The notes under the pieces were generated by a model. It was not told the origin of the DNA. It saw nothing but the letters and a program-made list of their open reading frames with translations, and did no database searches. A DNA stretch of 64,000 bases, taken from the NCBI RefSeq assembly GCF_022647885.1, contig NZ_JALCLM010000001.1, positions 1,426,001-1,490,000 on the forward strand, in the 5' to 3' direction. Positions within the stretch are counted from its first letter, which is position 1, and each line of letters opens with the position of its first letter. The DNA is from Bifidobacterium sp. (lineage in GTDB: Bacteria; Actinomycetota; Actinomycetes; Actinomycetales; Bifidobacteriaceae). Both the position numbers and the translations under genes were made by a program. Positions 26,171 to 36,202 of this stretch are shown in pieces.

Positions 26171-29100
26171 CTACGCCGTAATGCCATAAAACAGACGTTC
26201 CATAACCTCTCTGTTTCTTCGCATTAACGAGAGTATTTCATTTTCAAACAGCTGCCCACGATGTGCATCTTGGCCCAAATAGATGGCTATACCGCCGAGT
26301 GAATAACTATCGTCTGGAAGGATATCTGCCTGTTTAACCCTCCCGGACCATAGATAATTGCCATTTCGTGCACTCGTACAAACTTTCCATCCATGTTCAA
26401 GGGTTTCGGCATCTTGTTGGTTAATGAATCCTAGATCTCTCAACGCATGTAATGCAGGAATTGTCTGTGTGGTGTGAAGCTCCTCATACATGCCAGCGTG
26501 TTGCAATTGAAGCAGTTGAATCGTCCATTCCACATCAGAAAGCCCGCCCTTGCCGAGTTTGAGATGCCGGTCTCTTCTCACTCCCCTGGGTAATCGTTCT
26601 GCCTCCATACGCGCCTTTAATCTTCGTATTTCACCAAGTTCACTAGCACTAATCTGTGAACGTGGATATCGTATTGGATTAGCAATCTCATTCAAGAAGA
26701 GTTCCGCTAGCTGCTGATCACCTGCCGCATATCGTGCACGTAGTAAAGCTTGATGTTCCCATACGCTTGACCACGTGGAGTAATACTCCTTACACGAATT
26801 GAAGGATCTGACCAGCGGTCCATGCTTGCCTTCAGGGCGAAGATCCATATCAAGATCAATTTTCGGTTCAACAGTTATTGACGCTCCGGTAACAGCTCTG
26901 ACCACTTCCATCACAGCTCTGGCAAAGTTGTTCGCCGTAGCATCATCACACTTCGCATTAGGACGGTAGATAGCTATTACATCCGCATCCGAACTAAAAT
27001 TGACTTCGCGGCCACCATATCGACCCATGGCAATAAGACATATATTCGCAGCAGCAGTTTGTGCCTTCGTGGCATTCAATACATGTTGGATTGACCACGT
27101 TAATACTGAGTCAAGAATCGCGTCATACACATTTGTCATACCTTCCAAACATGCATCTTCGTTTAAGGTCCCACTCATCCAACCGAGACCTATTCTCTCT
27201 ATTTCATGCCTTCGCATCGCTCTGATGGAAGTCGCATACTCAGCTTTATGATCGGCAAATCGTGTACGTGCTGATGTGGTCTGGATGTTCAAACTTTCAA
27301 GTGTGCGAGTCCCTAGTTTCGTGTCATCCCCCAGCCACGTAACAGATTCTGCCGATTTTCCTAGAGCGTCCATAAGAAAGCGAGAATTTGCCAAGATGTG
27401 ACATAGCCGTTGCGCTGCCGAAGGTGAATCTCTCAAGAATCCCAAATAATTATTACCCGAACCGAAACGTTCTTCTAACGTACGCCAGCCCAGCAAACCC
27501 ATATCAGGATTCTGCCCCTCGCCTAGCCATTGCAATACGGCAGGAAGTAGAATTTTATTGATTTTCGCAGCTCTTGATACTCCTGTTGTGAGCGCTTGCA
27601 CATGACGCATAGCACTTTGCGGATCTTGGAAACCTATGGAGGCGAATCGTACGAGTGCCGCTTGAGGGCTGAGGCTAATTTCATCCTCTTCGAGTTGAGC
27701 ACTGATAGGAAGCATTGGCCGGTAATAGATATCTTGGTGGAGCTTTCTTACTTCACGCCTTGTGGCGTCGAAGCGTTCGACTAGCTCATCAGCGTGGAGT
27801 CCGAAGCTACGCGATAATCTACGCAACTCACTATTCGAATCCATTTCCTCTCGGCTAAGGTCTCGCTTACGTTCTATTCCACCGATGTTGCCTTGCCCTA
27901 AATCTGGAAAGAGGTGTGTACGCTTCAAAGACCACATCTGTTGTCTATGTTCTAAAACACGTTCGAAACTATAATCACGAGTTAGTCGATCTGCTTGTGC
28001 TCTTGACACATAGCCACCATCTGCAAGTGCTTGCAGGGATTCAATTGTAGAGGCAGTCCGTAATGAATGGTCGCTACGCCCATGCACTAATTGCAGCATT
28101 TGCACGGTGAATTCTACATCTCTGAGACCACCTTTACCCAGTTTGATTTCTCTGTCTTTTAGCGGTGCTGGAATCAGTTGTTCAACACGTTTTCTCATGT
28201 GTTGACAGTCGTAGACAAAATTGTCGCGTTGCGAAGCTTTCCACACAAAGTCTTGTGCCATTTCACAATAGTTATGGCCTAAATCAACATCACCTGCCAC
28301 AGGTCGCGCTTTCAATAACGCTTGGAATTCCCAGTTTTGTGCCCACTGTTCATAATAATCTTGATGTGATTGAAGAGTCCTGACCAAGGGGCCATCTTTT
28401 CCTTCAGGCCGTAGTGCAGTATCAATTTGCCATAGTGCTGGTTCACTCACACCTGCAATCACGGACTGACAAATCTTCTGTAGCAGCATCGCTAACTTAC
28501 TACCAATGCGAATCAAATGTTGATGGTCACCTGAAGCTTGTTGACATTCCACTACGTAGATAAGGTCTACATCCGACACGTAGTTCAGTTCTCGCGCACC
28601 TAGCTTACCCATGCCAATAACTGTGAAACGGCAATCTTGAGCGTCCTGGACCTGGTTCCTAGCTACAGCAAGAGCTGCTTCCAAAGCAGCTGAGGCTAAA
28701 TCAGAAAGCGCTTGGCTAACTTGAGGTTGTATCGCCACTGGGTCGTGTGCAGAAGTGTCAAAAGCCATGATAGATACCAGCTGTTTGAGGTACTCGGTGC
28801 GCAGTGCTGTGGTACCTTCAATGAGTGTCAGTGATGAAACAAGCTGGGAGTTTGATTCTTGTGACGCTTTTACGGCCTGGAGCAATGCTTCTCGCATATG
28901 CTGACCGGTTGGAATTTCCTGCGGTGTTGATACATATTTCACTAAGTCAGGTCTACTGCGCATTAAGACGCCAACAACTTCTGATGCACCAAGAACTGAC
29001 AACAAAGAGGCCCAGACCGTAGAATCTGGTATGAGATCGTGGAGTCGTAACTGCTGTTCGTGAAAGGATTCACATAGCGAAGTGAGATTCTGCAGTGCTA

Positions 29101-29266
29101 CGTCGGGATCACATACCCTCGTTAGGGCTTTGAGTAGTGCCTGAATGCAGCTTTCGCTGAGTCCTGCCGCTTGTAGTGATTCAAAACTTAGGCGTGCCTG
29201 TTCGAGATCTTGAAATCCCGCGTGTATAAGAACATGCGAACTCAGTTGCCATGTTTGATCTGCCAT
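26171..29266 (-). CDS. glnE: Glutamine synthetase adenylyltransferase / deadenylase
   Basis: Adds and removes AMP on glutamine synthetase to tune nitrogen assimilation. It has about 1031 residues with two nucleotidyltransferase halves. The first contains VIGMGKLGARELNYVSDVDL followed by IYVV, and the second IAMGRYGGREVNFSSDADV followed by IAIY. Each is followed by a repeat of the form LRPEGK(D/H)GPLVR. Both halves keep the GS..D.D metal pair. ATG 29266 gives MADQTWQLSSHVLI. An ATG at 29293 would add nine residues; neither has a good ribosome-binding site. Upstream of the pyr operon by 67 nt, so some read-through into pyrB is possible. Confidence 0.97.
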   Translation of the reverse strand: MADQTWQLSSHVLIHAGFQDLEQARLSFESLQAAGLSESCIQALLKALTRVCDPDVALQNLTSLCESFHEQQLRLHDLIPDSTVWASLLSVLGASEVVGVLMRSRPDLVKYVSTPQEIPTGQHMREALLQAVKASQESNSQLVSSLTLIEGTTALRTEYLKQLVSIMAFDTSAHDPVAIQPQVSQALSDLASAALEAALAVARNQVQDAQDCRFTVIGMGKLGARELNYVSDVDLIYVVECQQASGDHQHLIRIGSKLAMLLQKICQSVIAGVSEPALWQIDTALRPEGKDGPLVRTLQSHQDYYEQWAQNWEFQALLKARPVAGDVDLGHNYCEMAQDFVWKASQRDNFVYDCQHMRKRVEQLIPAPLKDREIKLGKGGLRDVEFTVQMLQLVHGRSDHSLRTASTIESLQALADGGYVSRAQADRLTRDYSFERVLEHRQQMWSLKRTHLFPDLGQGNIGGIERKRDLSREEMDSNSELRRLSRSFGLHADELVERFDATRREVRKLHQDIYYRPMLPISAQLEEDEISLSPQAALVRFASIGFQDPQSAMRHVQALTTGVSRAAKINKILLPAVLQWLGEGQNPDMGLLGWRTLEERFGSGNNYLGFLRDSPSAAQRLCHILANSRFLMDALGKSAESVTWLGDDTKLGTRTLESLNIQTTSARTRFADHKAEYATSIRAMRRHEIERIGLGWMSGTLNEDACLEGMTNVYDAILDSVLTWSIQHVLNATKAQTAAANICLIAMGRYGGREVNFSSDADVIAIYRPNAKCDDATANNFARAVMEVVRAVTGASITVEPKIDLDMDLRPEGKHGPLVRSFNSCKEYYSTWSSVWEHQALLRARYAAGDQQLAELFLNEIANPIRYPRSQISASELGEIRRLKARMEAERLPRGVRRDRHLKLGKGGLSDVEWTIQLLQLQHAGMYEELHTTQTIPALHALRDLGFINQQDAETLEHGWKVCTSARNGNYLWSGRVKQADILPDDSYSLGGIAIYLGQDAHRGQLFENEILSLMRRNREVMERLFYGITA

Positions 29267-29349
29267 GCATCCAATGTAGCCCAAGTATGACATAAGTCGC
29301 TTGCATCGCTTGGACTCGGCATCAGATTTCAGGGCCTGTGTGCCGTTCC

Positions 29350-29595
29350 CTACCGCTCTTCGTCGCTAGGCTTATCTTCCTCTTCCTGTGATTTACGTAC
29401 CGCTTTCATCCCCAAGACGGCTTGTCTCGCCGAATGCAGAATCACCACGAGCAAGCACGCGGAAAACACGAGCGTGGACCATGCGGTCAGACTCCCATCC
29501 TGCGTCGATTCATACAAGGACTGAATGAGCCAGATACCACATGCCAAGGCCGTCATGGCATACAGTTTCGCTTGTGCAGATGCATTGAGTTTCAT
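29350..29595 (-). CDS. Small two-segment membrane protein of unknown function
   Basis: I do not recognise a family. The 81-residue product has a hydrophobic segment around AKLYAMTALACGIWLIQSL and a second around LVFSACLLVVILHSARQAVL, then a highly charged tail (KSQEEEDKPSDEER). ATG 29595 is chosen over ATG 29619 because AAAGGAA stands 7 nt upstream. It lies 57 nt upstream of glnE on the same strand. A membrane role beside nitrogen control is possible but only by position. Confidence 0.7.
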   Translation of the reverse strand: MKLNASAQAKLYAMTALACGIWLIQSLYESTQDGSLTAWSTLVFSACLLVVILHSARQAVLGMKAVRKSQEEEDKPSDEER

Positions 29596-29717
29596 AGCAA
29601 TTCCTTTACTTACTAACACGGCTGCTTTCTTACGCAGCTGATAACACGGTCACATAGGACTTTGTCCCTAGCTGTCTTGAGATTGCTGCTTGAGTACTGA
29701 GCTAGCGGCGAGGCAAA

Positions 29718-29759
29718 GGTGTGGTGACCGGACGATGACTACAGCCGACTCACCACACC
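29718..29759 (-). terminator. Terminator of the sugar-importer operon
   Basis: GGTGTGGTGA (29718-29727) and TCACCACACC (29750-29759) form a 10-bp perfect stem with a 22-nt loop. On the minus strand TTTGCC follows. It begins 23 nt past the stop of the permease gene. Confidence 0.65.
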
Positions 29760-29781
29760 CTGATTGCCGTCTACCGGATAA

Positions 29782-31005
29782 TCAGCTCTTCTTGCGTTTT
29801 GACATGATGTCAATGGCCACTGCGACGAGCAACACCAGTCCTTTGATGGTTTTTACTATGGCTGTGTCCACACCCATAATCGAAAGCCCTTGATTGATGA
29901 CACCCATGACGAAGGCGCCGACGACAGCACCAGGAATCGTTCCTATGCCACCTGTGACCGCGGTTCCGCCGATAAAGCATGCTGCAATGGCATCCATTTC
30001 AAATTCCATGCCGGCCTGGGCCGTAGCCGAGGCAAGACGTGAGAGCATGCAGACGGCAGCAACGGCTGACAGAAATCCCATATGGATGTACAGCGTGAAA
30101 TCGACCCTGCGCGAGTCAATGCCAGAAAGGATTGCAGCCTTCCTGTTCCCTCCGACCGCGTAGACATGACGTCCGAAAACCGTTCGTGTCAGGATGAAGT
30201 TGTAGACCAACACCAGAACTGCCACGATCACCAGCATGATCGGTGTTCCTCCCTGATCCTCATTACCTGAGGAGGCCAGGAGGTAGGTCACGAAGATGAT
30301 AACGATGGACGCGATGACGATTTTCCCGATGGTCAGACTTATCGGTTCTGTGGCGAGCCCAACCTTCGCGGCCTTGCGTCGGCGAGAGATTTGCGCCCAT
30401 GCGAATGCCGCGATGCATATCAGGCCGAGCACAATGGTCAAACCGTCGAAGGGACCCCAGAACATCAGAATATTTGGCAGATAGTTCCTTGCGATGCCTC
30501 TGAAGGCAGATGATGTGATCGGCACCGATTCGCCAACGATGACAGTCGCTAGACCGCGGAAAATTAACATGCCTGCAAGTGTGGTGATGAATCCAGGGAT
30601 ACCAACATATGCAACCCAGAATCCCTGCCATACACCTACCAGCAAGCCGACGATCAGGCTGACCACAATGGCAAGTACCCAGTTCATGCCCTGCCGTTCC
30701 ATCAGAAGCGCACATACACCGCCAATGAATGCTACCAGCGATCCCACGGAAAGATCGATATGCGTCGCAATGATCACCATCACCATGCCGATGGCGAGAA
30801 TAATCACATAGGCGTTCTGTTGAATGAGTGAAACGAAGCTGTTCGGCTTCAGCAGCACTCCCCCTGTAAGTATCTGGAATACCAGAACGATTACGATAAG
30901 CGCACCGACAATACCGTATTGACGAGCGTTGCTGGCTATAGCGGAGAGCATGCCGGTTTCTTTGTCTCGACTCGATTTTTTCGGTTCAATGGTTGCGGAT
31001 GTCAT
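29782..31005 (-). CDS. gguB: Multiple-monosaccharide ABC transporter permease (GguB/MmsB type)
   Basis: The membrane channel of a CUT2-type monosaccharide importer, 407 residues with roughly ten to twelve hydrophobic segments. Family signatures are ILAIGMVMVIIATHIDLSVG, followed by GVCALL, and FIGGTAVTGGIGTIPGAVVG, plus NRKAAILSGI, the cytosolic coupling segment. It overlaps the end of the ATPase gene in an ATGA arrangement, so the two are coupled. Third partner is the ChvE-like lipoprotein upstream. This block is visibly richer in G and C than the flanking glnE and pyr genes, suggesting a different history. Confidence 0.93.
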   Translation of the reverse strand: MTSATIEPKKSSRDKETGMLSAIASNARQYGIVGALIVIVLVFQILTGGVLLKPNSFVSLIQQNAYVIILAIGMVMVIIATHIDLSVGSLVAFIGGVCALLMERQGMNWVLAIVVSLIVGLLVGVWQGFWVAYVGIPGFITTLAGMLIFRGLATVIVGESVPITSSAFRGIARNYLPNILMFWGPFDGLTIVLGLICIAAFAWAQISRRRKAAKVGLATEPISLTIGKIVIASIVIIFVTYLLASSGNEDQGGTPIMLVIVAVLVLVYNFILTRTVFGRHVYAVGGNRKAAILSGIDSRRVDFTLYIHMGFLSAVAAVCMLSRLASATAQAGMEFEMDAIAACFIGGTAVTGGIGTIPGAVVGAFVMGVINQGLSIMGVDTAIVKTIKGLVLLVAVAIDIMSKRKKS

Positions 31006-32555
31006 CGCGCCGCCACCTGCCTTTCCTTGGTCATGCCCCTCATCAGGTATTCCTGGGTGAAGGCTTTTTTAGGCACATCGTCGGTGATAATGCCTTGGCT
31101 TACGGTGTAAATTCTGTCGCAGATGCCGATTAGTTCGGGCAGCTCCGAGGAAATGACGATAACCGCTTTGCCCTCGTCGGCCAAATGGTCGATGATTTCG
31201 TAGATTTCGTATTTGGCGCCTACATCGATACCGCGTGTGGGCTCGTCAAGAATCAGTATGTCAGGGTTGGATATAACCCATTTCGCCAACACTACCTTCT
31301 GCTGATTACCTCCGGAAAGAGTGGAAACCGCAACATCAATGTTTCTGCACTTAATGTTGAAATCCTTGCGGTATTCCTCGACCTCACGCCTCTCGACATT
31401 GCCGTCCATTACGCCACGTCTGCTCATCTTCCTGAGGGATGCAAGCGCTGCGTTCTCACGGATGTTCTGTAGCAGATTCAGACCGAACACCTTGCGATCC
31501 TCCGTTGCATACGCCAGACCGGCATCGATTGCGGACTGCACATTCGGCATCTGTACCGGCTTGCCTTTGACGAAAGCCTCGCCTGAAACATTGCTGCCAT
31601 AGGAATGGCCGAAAATACTCATCGCCATTTCAGTTCGTCCGGCACCCATAAGTCCGGCCAAACCAACAATCTCTCCGGACCGAACATAGAAGTTGGCGTG
31701 ATCCATCACGACTCTTGAGGTATCAAGAGGATGATGCACCGTCCAATCCTTCACGCGGAAGAGTTCCTCACCTGGGCTGGAATCATGATCTGGATACATA
31801 TTCGTCAATTCCCTGCCAACCATCTTACGAATCAGCTCATCCTGATCGAAGGGTGTTTCTGGGGAGATAATCATGTCTCCTACGGTCGATCCGTCTCTGA
31901 TGATGGTCACGGCGTCTGCGATTGACGCCACCTCATTGAGCTTATGTGTGATGATGATGCTGGAAACCCCTTGCTCATCTCTCAGCTGTCGAACCAGATT
32001 CAGCAGATGCGCTGAATCCTCGTCGTTCAAAGCGGCGGTTGGTTCATCGAGTATCAGCAGTTTGACATCTTTAGAAAGAGCCTTGGCAATCTCCACCAAT
32101 TGCTGCTTGGCGACACCGATATCCATGATTTTGGTATCGGGGTCCTCGGGTAGTCCGACTCGCTTCATCAGACGGTTCGCTTCTACTCGCGTGTCATTCC
32201 AATCTATGACTCCGCCTGCGGAACGCTCGTTGCCCATGAAGATATTCTCCGCGATTGAGAGAAAGGGACTGAGCGCGAGCTCTTGGTGGATGATGACGAT
32301 TCCGTCGGCCTCGGAATCGTTGATGGTGTGGTATTTGCACTCTTTGCCTTCGAAAACGATCTTTCCTGTATAACTGCCGTGGGGATACACCCCCGAAAGA
32401 ACATTCATCAGCGTTGACTTTCCTGCCCCGTTCTCACCGCAGATCGCGTGGATCTCTCCGCGGTCCACCGACATATTCACGTCGGTGAGCGCTTTGACTG
32501 GGCCGAAGGTCTTCGTGATTCCCTGCATCTGCAGGATTGTGTCAGCTTCTGACAT
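31002..32555 (-). CDS. gguA: Multiple-monosaccharide ABC transporter ATPase (GguA/MmsA type)
   Basis: A CUT2-type ATPase with two fused ABC domains, 517 residues, energising sugar uptake through the permease next to it. Domain 1 has Walker A GENGAGKSTLMNVLSG and Walker B LLILDEPTAAL. Domain 2 has LAGLMGAGRTEMAMSIFG in place of a full Walker A, as usual for this family, signature LSGGNQQKVVLAKWV and Walker B ILILDEPTRGIDVG. ATG 32555 has AGGAG 7 nt upstream and is preferred over the longer frame. The order chvE-gguA-gguB matches Agrobacterium chvE-gguAB. Confidence 0.94.
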   Translation of the reverse strand: MSEADTILQMQGITKTFGPVKALTDVNMSVDRGEIHAICGENGAGKSTLMNVLSGVYPHGSYTGKIVFEGKECKYHTINDSEADGIVIIHQELALSPFLSIAENIFMGNERSAGGVIDWNDTRVEANRLMKRVGLPEDPDTKIMDIGVAKQQLVEIAKALSKDVKLLILDEPTAALNDEDSAHLLNLVRQLRDEQGVSSIIITHKLNEVASIADAVTIIRDGSTVGDMIISPETPFDQDELIRKMVGRELTNMYPDHDSSPGEELFRVKDWTVHHPLDTSRVVMDHANFYVRSGEIVGLAGLMGAGRTEMAMSIFGHSYGSNVSGEAFVKGKPVQMPNVQSAIDAGLAYATEDRKVFGLNLLQNIRENAALASLRKMSRRGVMDGNVERREVEEYRKDFNIKCRNIDVAVSTLSGGNQQKVVLAKWVISNPDILILDEPTRGIDVGAKYEIYEIIDHLADEGKAVIVISSELPELIGICDRIYTVSQGIITDDVPKKAFTQEYLMRGMTKERQVAAR

Positions 32556-32636
32556 CACGTCACTCCTATTCCTTGTCTGCATGATCGCCCAGTTCGGCTG
32601 CGGTCTGAATACGGCCGCAGCCTTTGGGCTTGCACA

Positions 32637-33803
32637 TTACTTGGTCAGCTGATTGAATTTGTCCTGGCTGACGTAACCCGCTTTGACCAGATCACTCAGA
32701 TTGTCTTTGGTGATGCTCACTGGATCCAGAAGCTTTGACGGTACGTCGATGGTGTTGTTGTTGAACTTGCCATTGAGTCCGGTAACGTCCTTACCTTCTG
32801 CGATCTCGATAATCATGTCGTACACTGCATCCGCGAGGTCATTCACGTTCTTGAACACCGTTTGACCTTGCAGCCCCTGGCTGATATTGGCCACCGCAAT
32901 CTCCATCGCGTCCTGCCCCGTCATGAAAGGCCAGCTGTCGGTTCCTGGCTGCATATCTGGGCGCTTTGACTGGATCGCATTGATGACGCCTTGTGTGATC
33001 CCGTCATATGGGCTAAGAACTGCGTTGAGTTTCTGCCCTTGGGAGTATGTGGAGTCGAGGATTGATTCCATATCCTTCTGCGCCTGCTCTGTTTTCCAGG
33101 ATTGTACCGAGATCTTCTGCCAGTCGTCGACGGTGAAGTCCTTGGTCACACCCCCGCCGTGATTCGATGGTGAGACCAGTACGCCCGATTCAAAATACGG
33201 TTGTAACAGGTCCCAGGCGCCTTTGAAGAAATACTTGGCATTGTTATCGTCTGGTGAGCCTGTGAACAATTCGATATTGAAGGGGCCTTTCGCACCGTCC
33301 TTGAGCCCCAGCGAATCAATTATGTAGTTGGCTTCCAGCACGCCCACCTGTTCAAGTTGGAAGGTTGCGTAGTAGTCGACAGCTTTGGTGTTCATGATCA
33401 GACGGTCATAGGCGATAACTTTGGTGCCCGCGTCCTTGGCCTTTTCGACTGCAGGGCCGACCGCCGTGCCATCCTTGGCGGCGACAACCACGATTTTCGC
33501 ATCGTTGTTCACCATATTCTCGATGTCTGAATTCTGCTGTGCTGGCTTGTCATCAGCAAAGGAAAGAATGACCTTGTAGCCGGCGTCCTCAAGTTTTGCT
33601 TTGAGGTTGTTGCCGTCTTTGTTCCAGCGCTCCTCCGACTTCGTTGGCATAGAGATGCCGATGGTGGCACCTTTTTCCAATGAGGATGATTCCTCAGTCG
33701 CTGCTCCAGAACGCGTACCGCCACACGCTCCCAGACTTATCATCATGGCAAGGCCGGTGGCGGCGGCCATGACTTTACCCAATGTTCTGCCCATTGCTTT
33801 CAT
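32637..33803 (-). CDS. chvE: ChvE-like monosaccharide-binding lipoprotein
   Basis: Extracellular solute receptor of the importer, 388 residues. It has a lipoprotein signal peptide with lipobox LGAC near residue 27, so the mature protein is anchored by a lipid-modified Cys. The receptor part matches ChvE closely: GISMPTKSEERWNKDGNNL, YKVILSFADDKPAQQNSDIE, VIAYDRLI and GPFNIELFTGSPDDNNAKYF. Agrobacterium ChvE binds galactose, glucose, arabinose, xylose and related sugars. Which sugar is bound here is not seen. ATG 33803 has GAAGGAG 5 nt before it. It leads the operon, facing the ROK regulator. Confidence 0.94.
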   Translation of the reverse strand: MKAMGRTLGKVMAAATGLAMMISLGACGGTRSGAATEESSSLEKGATIGISMPTKSEERWNKDGNNLKAKLEDAGYKVILSFADDKPAQQNSDIENMVNNDAKIVVVAAKDGTAVGPAVEKAKDAGTKVIAYDRLIMNTKAVDYYATFQLEQVGVLEANYIIDSLGLKDGAKGPFNIELFTGSPDDNNAKYFFKGAWDLLQPYFESGVLVSPSNHGGGVTKDFTVDDWQKISVQSWKTEQAQKDMESILDSTYSQGQKLNAVLSPYDGITQGVINAIQSKRPDMQPGTDSWPFMTGQDAMEIAVANISQGLQGQTVFKNVNDLADAVYDMIIEIAEGKDVTGLNGKFNNNTIDVPSKLLDPVSITKDNLSDLVKAGYVSQDKFNQLTK

Positions 33804-33850
33804 GTGTTCTCCTTCTTCATCGAGGGAAGCTGCGGACTACTTTGTCCACC

Positions 33851-33872
33851 AATCTGATCTCTAGTTCAGATT
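33851..33872. promoter_or_regulatory. Candidate operator between chvE and the ROK gene
   Basis: AATCTGA (33851-33857) and TCAGATT (33866-33872) form a 7-bp inverted repeat with an 8-nt centre, about 50 nt upstream of chvE. A ROK repressor encoded divergently commonly binds such a site. The remaining interval 33804-34035 is AT-rich and holds no ORF. Confidence 0.45.
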
Positions 33873-34035
33873 TGCTATCACTATACATTTTTGTGTTCAA
33901 GACTTCAACTCAATATCAAATAAAATAGATATTTGTATTTATAGCTTGAATATAAAGAATGTATTTATCAAAGAATTCTTCCTCCCACACCAATTCTGTC
34001 GCAAACGGGCTTCACAGCTTGTATGCTAGGTTGCT

Positions 34036-35208
34036 ATGAACGCACGATTCTTTGGCTCCCAGTCCTCATTACGAGAGGCCAACCGAGCAACACTGTTGAA
34101 GACCGTGCGCAACTACGGAGCCATGACCCAGGTTGAACTGGCGGAAAACACTGGGCTGTCAACCGCAACAGTATCCAATCTTGTACGTCAGCTTGTCGAC
34201 GAAGACATATTTGAAACCAAGGCAACCATTCGCAACGGACGTCGTGCGACCCTTGTAGCGCTCACCCGTCGCAAGGGCATTGGAGTGGGTGTGCACATCG
34301 AACGCCGTCATCTCCGCGTGGTGCTGATGGACTTCGCCAAAGTAGTGCTCAGTGAACGCGGGATGCCGCTGGCTTTGAATCATCGTCCTGACTCGACCAT
34401 TGAAAGGATTCTGGTGCTCATCAAGGAAATGGTGAGTGCTATAGGCGCGGCCATCGACGAAATCGTGGGCATCGGCCTAGCAGTGGGAGCTCCCCTTGAA
34501 TACCGAACCCATTGTGTGGCAATACCCGGAATTCTGCATGGCTGGGAGGGTATGGATCTCACAGCTCCCTTCCGTAAGGCATTCAATGTTCCCGTCAATG
34601 TGGACAATGATGCCAACGCCTCCGCATTTACTGAAATGCGCATCGGAGCCGCCAACGGTGTCGATAACTTCGTATATATCCAAGCCGATGACGGTGTTGG
34701 AGCAGGCATTGTGATTAACGGAAAACTGCTTCGAGGAATCACTGGATTGGCGGGAGAAATCGGACACGTGCAGGTCGATCCCCTTGGCAGCATATGCAGT
34801 TGCGGCAACCGCGGATGCTTAAACACCGTGGTCGATGAGGATCGTCTGGTGTCTCTTCTCAGCGTGACACATGGCAATATGACCATGGAGGATTTGGTCA
34901 ATATGACCAATGATGCCGATCCCGGATGCCGACGTGTGGTTTCCGATGCAGCGCTGCGAATTGGGGGCGTTGCGGCTGATCTCTGCATCTGCGTCGATCC
35001 TGAAATAGTCGTCTTAGGAGGGACACTGTCCACGACCGGCGATGTGTTCCTTGATCCCTTTCGAGAGTCACTCCAACGATTGCTCTTCCCAGACGCCCTG
35101 ACACCAATGCAAGTCAAATCCGCCGCCTACCCGGTTTTCAACGCTGCAATAGGTGGAGCGCTGATGTCCATCGAGCAGGCAGATAACACCATCGGAACAA
35201 GGTCATGA
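34036..35208 (+). CDS. ROK-family transcriptional regulator (XylR/NagC-like)
   Basis: A 390-residue repressor-type protein. The N-terminal winged helix-turn-helix contains GAMTQVELAENTGLSTATVS followed by NLVRQLVDE. The ROK sugar domain has GIGLAVGAP and VPVNVDNDANASAFTEM, and the zinc-type cluster GHVQVDPLGSICSCGNRGCL (ROK signature with CxCGxxGC). It is divergent from the importer operon, so it probably senses a sugar or sugar phosphate and controls that operon. A possible operator lies between them. The plus-strand neighbour is a single-domain sugar ATPase 21 nt downstream, probably co-transcribed. Confidence 0.9.
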   Translation: MNARFFGSQSSLREANRATLLKTVRNYGAMTQVELAENTGLSTATVSNLVRQLVDEDIFETKATIRNGRRATLVALTRRKGIGVGVHIERRHLRVVLMDFAKVVLSERGMPLALNHRPDSTIERILVLIKEMVSAIGAAIDEIVGIGLAVGAPLEYRTHCVAIPGILHGWEGMDLTAPFRKAFNVPVNVDNDANASAFTEMRIGAANGVDNFVYIQADDGVGAGIVINGKLLRGITGLAGEIGHVQVDPLGSICSCGNRGCLNTVVDEDRLVSLLSVTHGNMTMEDLVNMTNDADPGCRRVVSDAALRIGGVAADLCICVDPEIVVLGGTLSTTGDVFLDPFRESLQRLLFPDALTPMQVKSAAYPVFNAAIGGALMSIEQADNTIGTRS

Positions 35209-35229
35209 CTAGCTCAGAGAGGAGATAAC

Positions 35230-36084
35230 ATGACCGCAAAAGAGCATCACCCTCTTCTTGAAACCATAGATGTTTCATTACGTTTCGGATTCACCGAAGC
35301 ATTGAAGAACGTGAATCTGACGATTAACAGACGCGAGGTGCTCGCCGTCGTAGGCGACAACGGGGCCGGCAAATCGACTCTGGTCAAAACTCTGGCAGGT
35401 TTTTACCAGCCCAATGCTGGACAACTGCTATGGAAATCCGAGGCCGTCTCAATTTCGAGTATCAGAGAGGCGAATGAGCTAGGCATAGCCTCAGTTTTCC
35501 AAGACCCGGAATTCTGTGAGAATCTCGACGTTGCGTCTAATCTGTTTCTCGGCAAGGAGAAACGCTCGACCTTCAGAAGAAGAGATGACGAGGGTATGTA
35601 CAAGGAGGCGAAAGCCGTACTGAGAACGCTCTCTTCGGTGATCCGCATAGGGCAGCCGATAGCTTCACTCTCAAAAGGACAGCGACAAACCGTTTCCATT
35701 GCGCGCACACTGCTGAGCAACCCCGAACTGATACTTCTGGACGAGCCGACCGCATCTCTTTCGGTTATGCAGACCGCCGAAGTACTCTCATACATCAAGC
35801 GCTTGCGAAGTGAGAATCATTCTGTGCTCATGATATGCCATGACCTTCCCGATGTATTCGCTGTTGCGGACCGCATCATCGTGATGAGACAGGGTCGCAT
35901 CAACGGTGTGCACTACACCAAGGAGACCAGCTACGAGCAGATTATCGCCGAGATTGCAGGCGTGAACGGCAGTGGTCAACCATTCAACGATGAGCGGCAA
36001 ACACAGATCGCGGTGAATGGCATGATCGCCCAGCATCAGCTCATTGACCGATCCATGAAACACCATCCATTTGCGACATTGTAA
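35230..36084 (+). CDS. Single-domain sugar ABC ATPase without a cognate permease nearby
   Basis: A 284-residue cytosolic ABC ATPase of the carbohydrate-uptake type. Walker A is VVGDNGAGKSTLVKTLAG, the Q-loop region SVFQDPEFCENLDVASNLF, the signature LSKGQRQTVSIARTLL and Walker B LILLDEPTASL. It resembles single-domain ATPases such as rhizobial FrcA rather than the fused GguA. AGAGGAG precedes ATG. It follows the ROK gene and has no permease or receptor beside it on the plus strand. It could serve the GguB permease, or a transporter elsewhere, or act in signalling. Family assignment is firm, partner is unknown. Confidence 0.85.
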   Translation: MTAKEHHPLLETIDVSLRFGFTEALKNVNLTINRREVLAVVGDNGAGKSTLVKTLAGFYQPNAGQLLWKSEAVSISSIREANELGIASVFQDPEFCENLDVASNLFLGKEKRSTFRRRDDEGMYKEAKAVLRTLSSVIRIGQPIASLSKGQRQTVSIARTLLSNPELILLDEPTASLSVMQTAEVLSYIKRLRSENHSVLMICHDLPDVFAVADRIIVMRQGRINGVHYTKETSYEQIIAEIAGVNGSGQPFNDERQTQIAVNGMIAQHQLIDRSMKHHPFATL

Positions 36085-36202
36085 GCATGCAGCACAATAC
36101 AACAGAACCACCACAAGACCGAGCCTCCATGAGAATCGGACTTGCTCGGCGCAATGGCTTCTGATTTGGAGCTAAGCGCACGAAGCACTGAAAGGGATAA
36201 CC

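Noticed and set aside
34380-35117. A 245-residue open frame opposite the ROK gene
   Set aside because: It is a shadow: Ser, Thr and Pro rich, without any motif, and antisense to a clear ROK domain.
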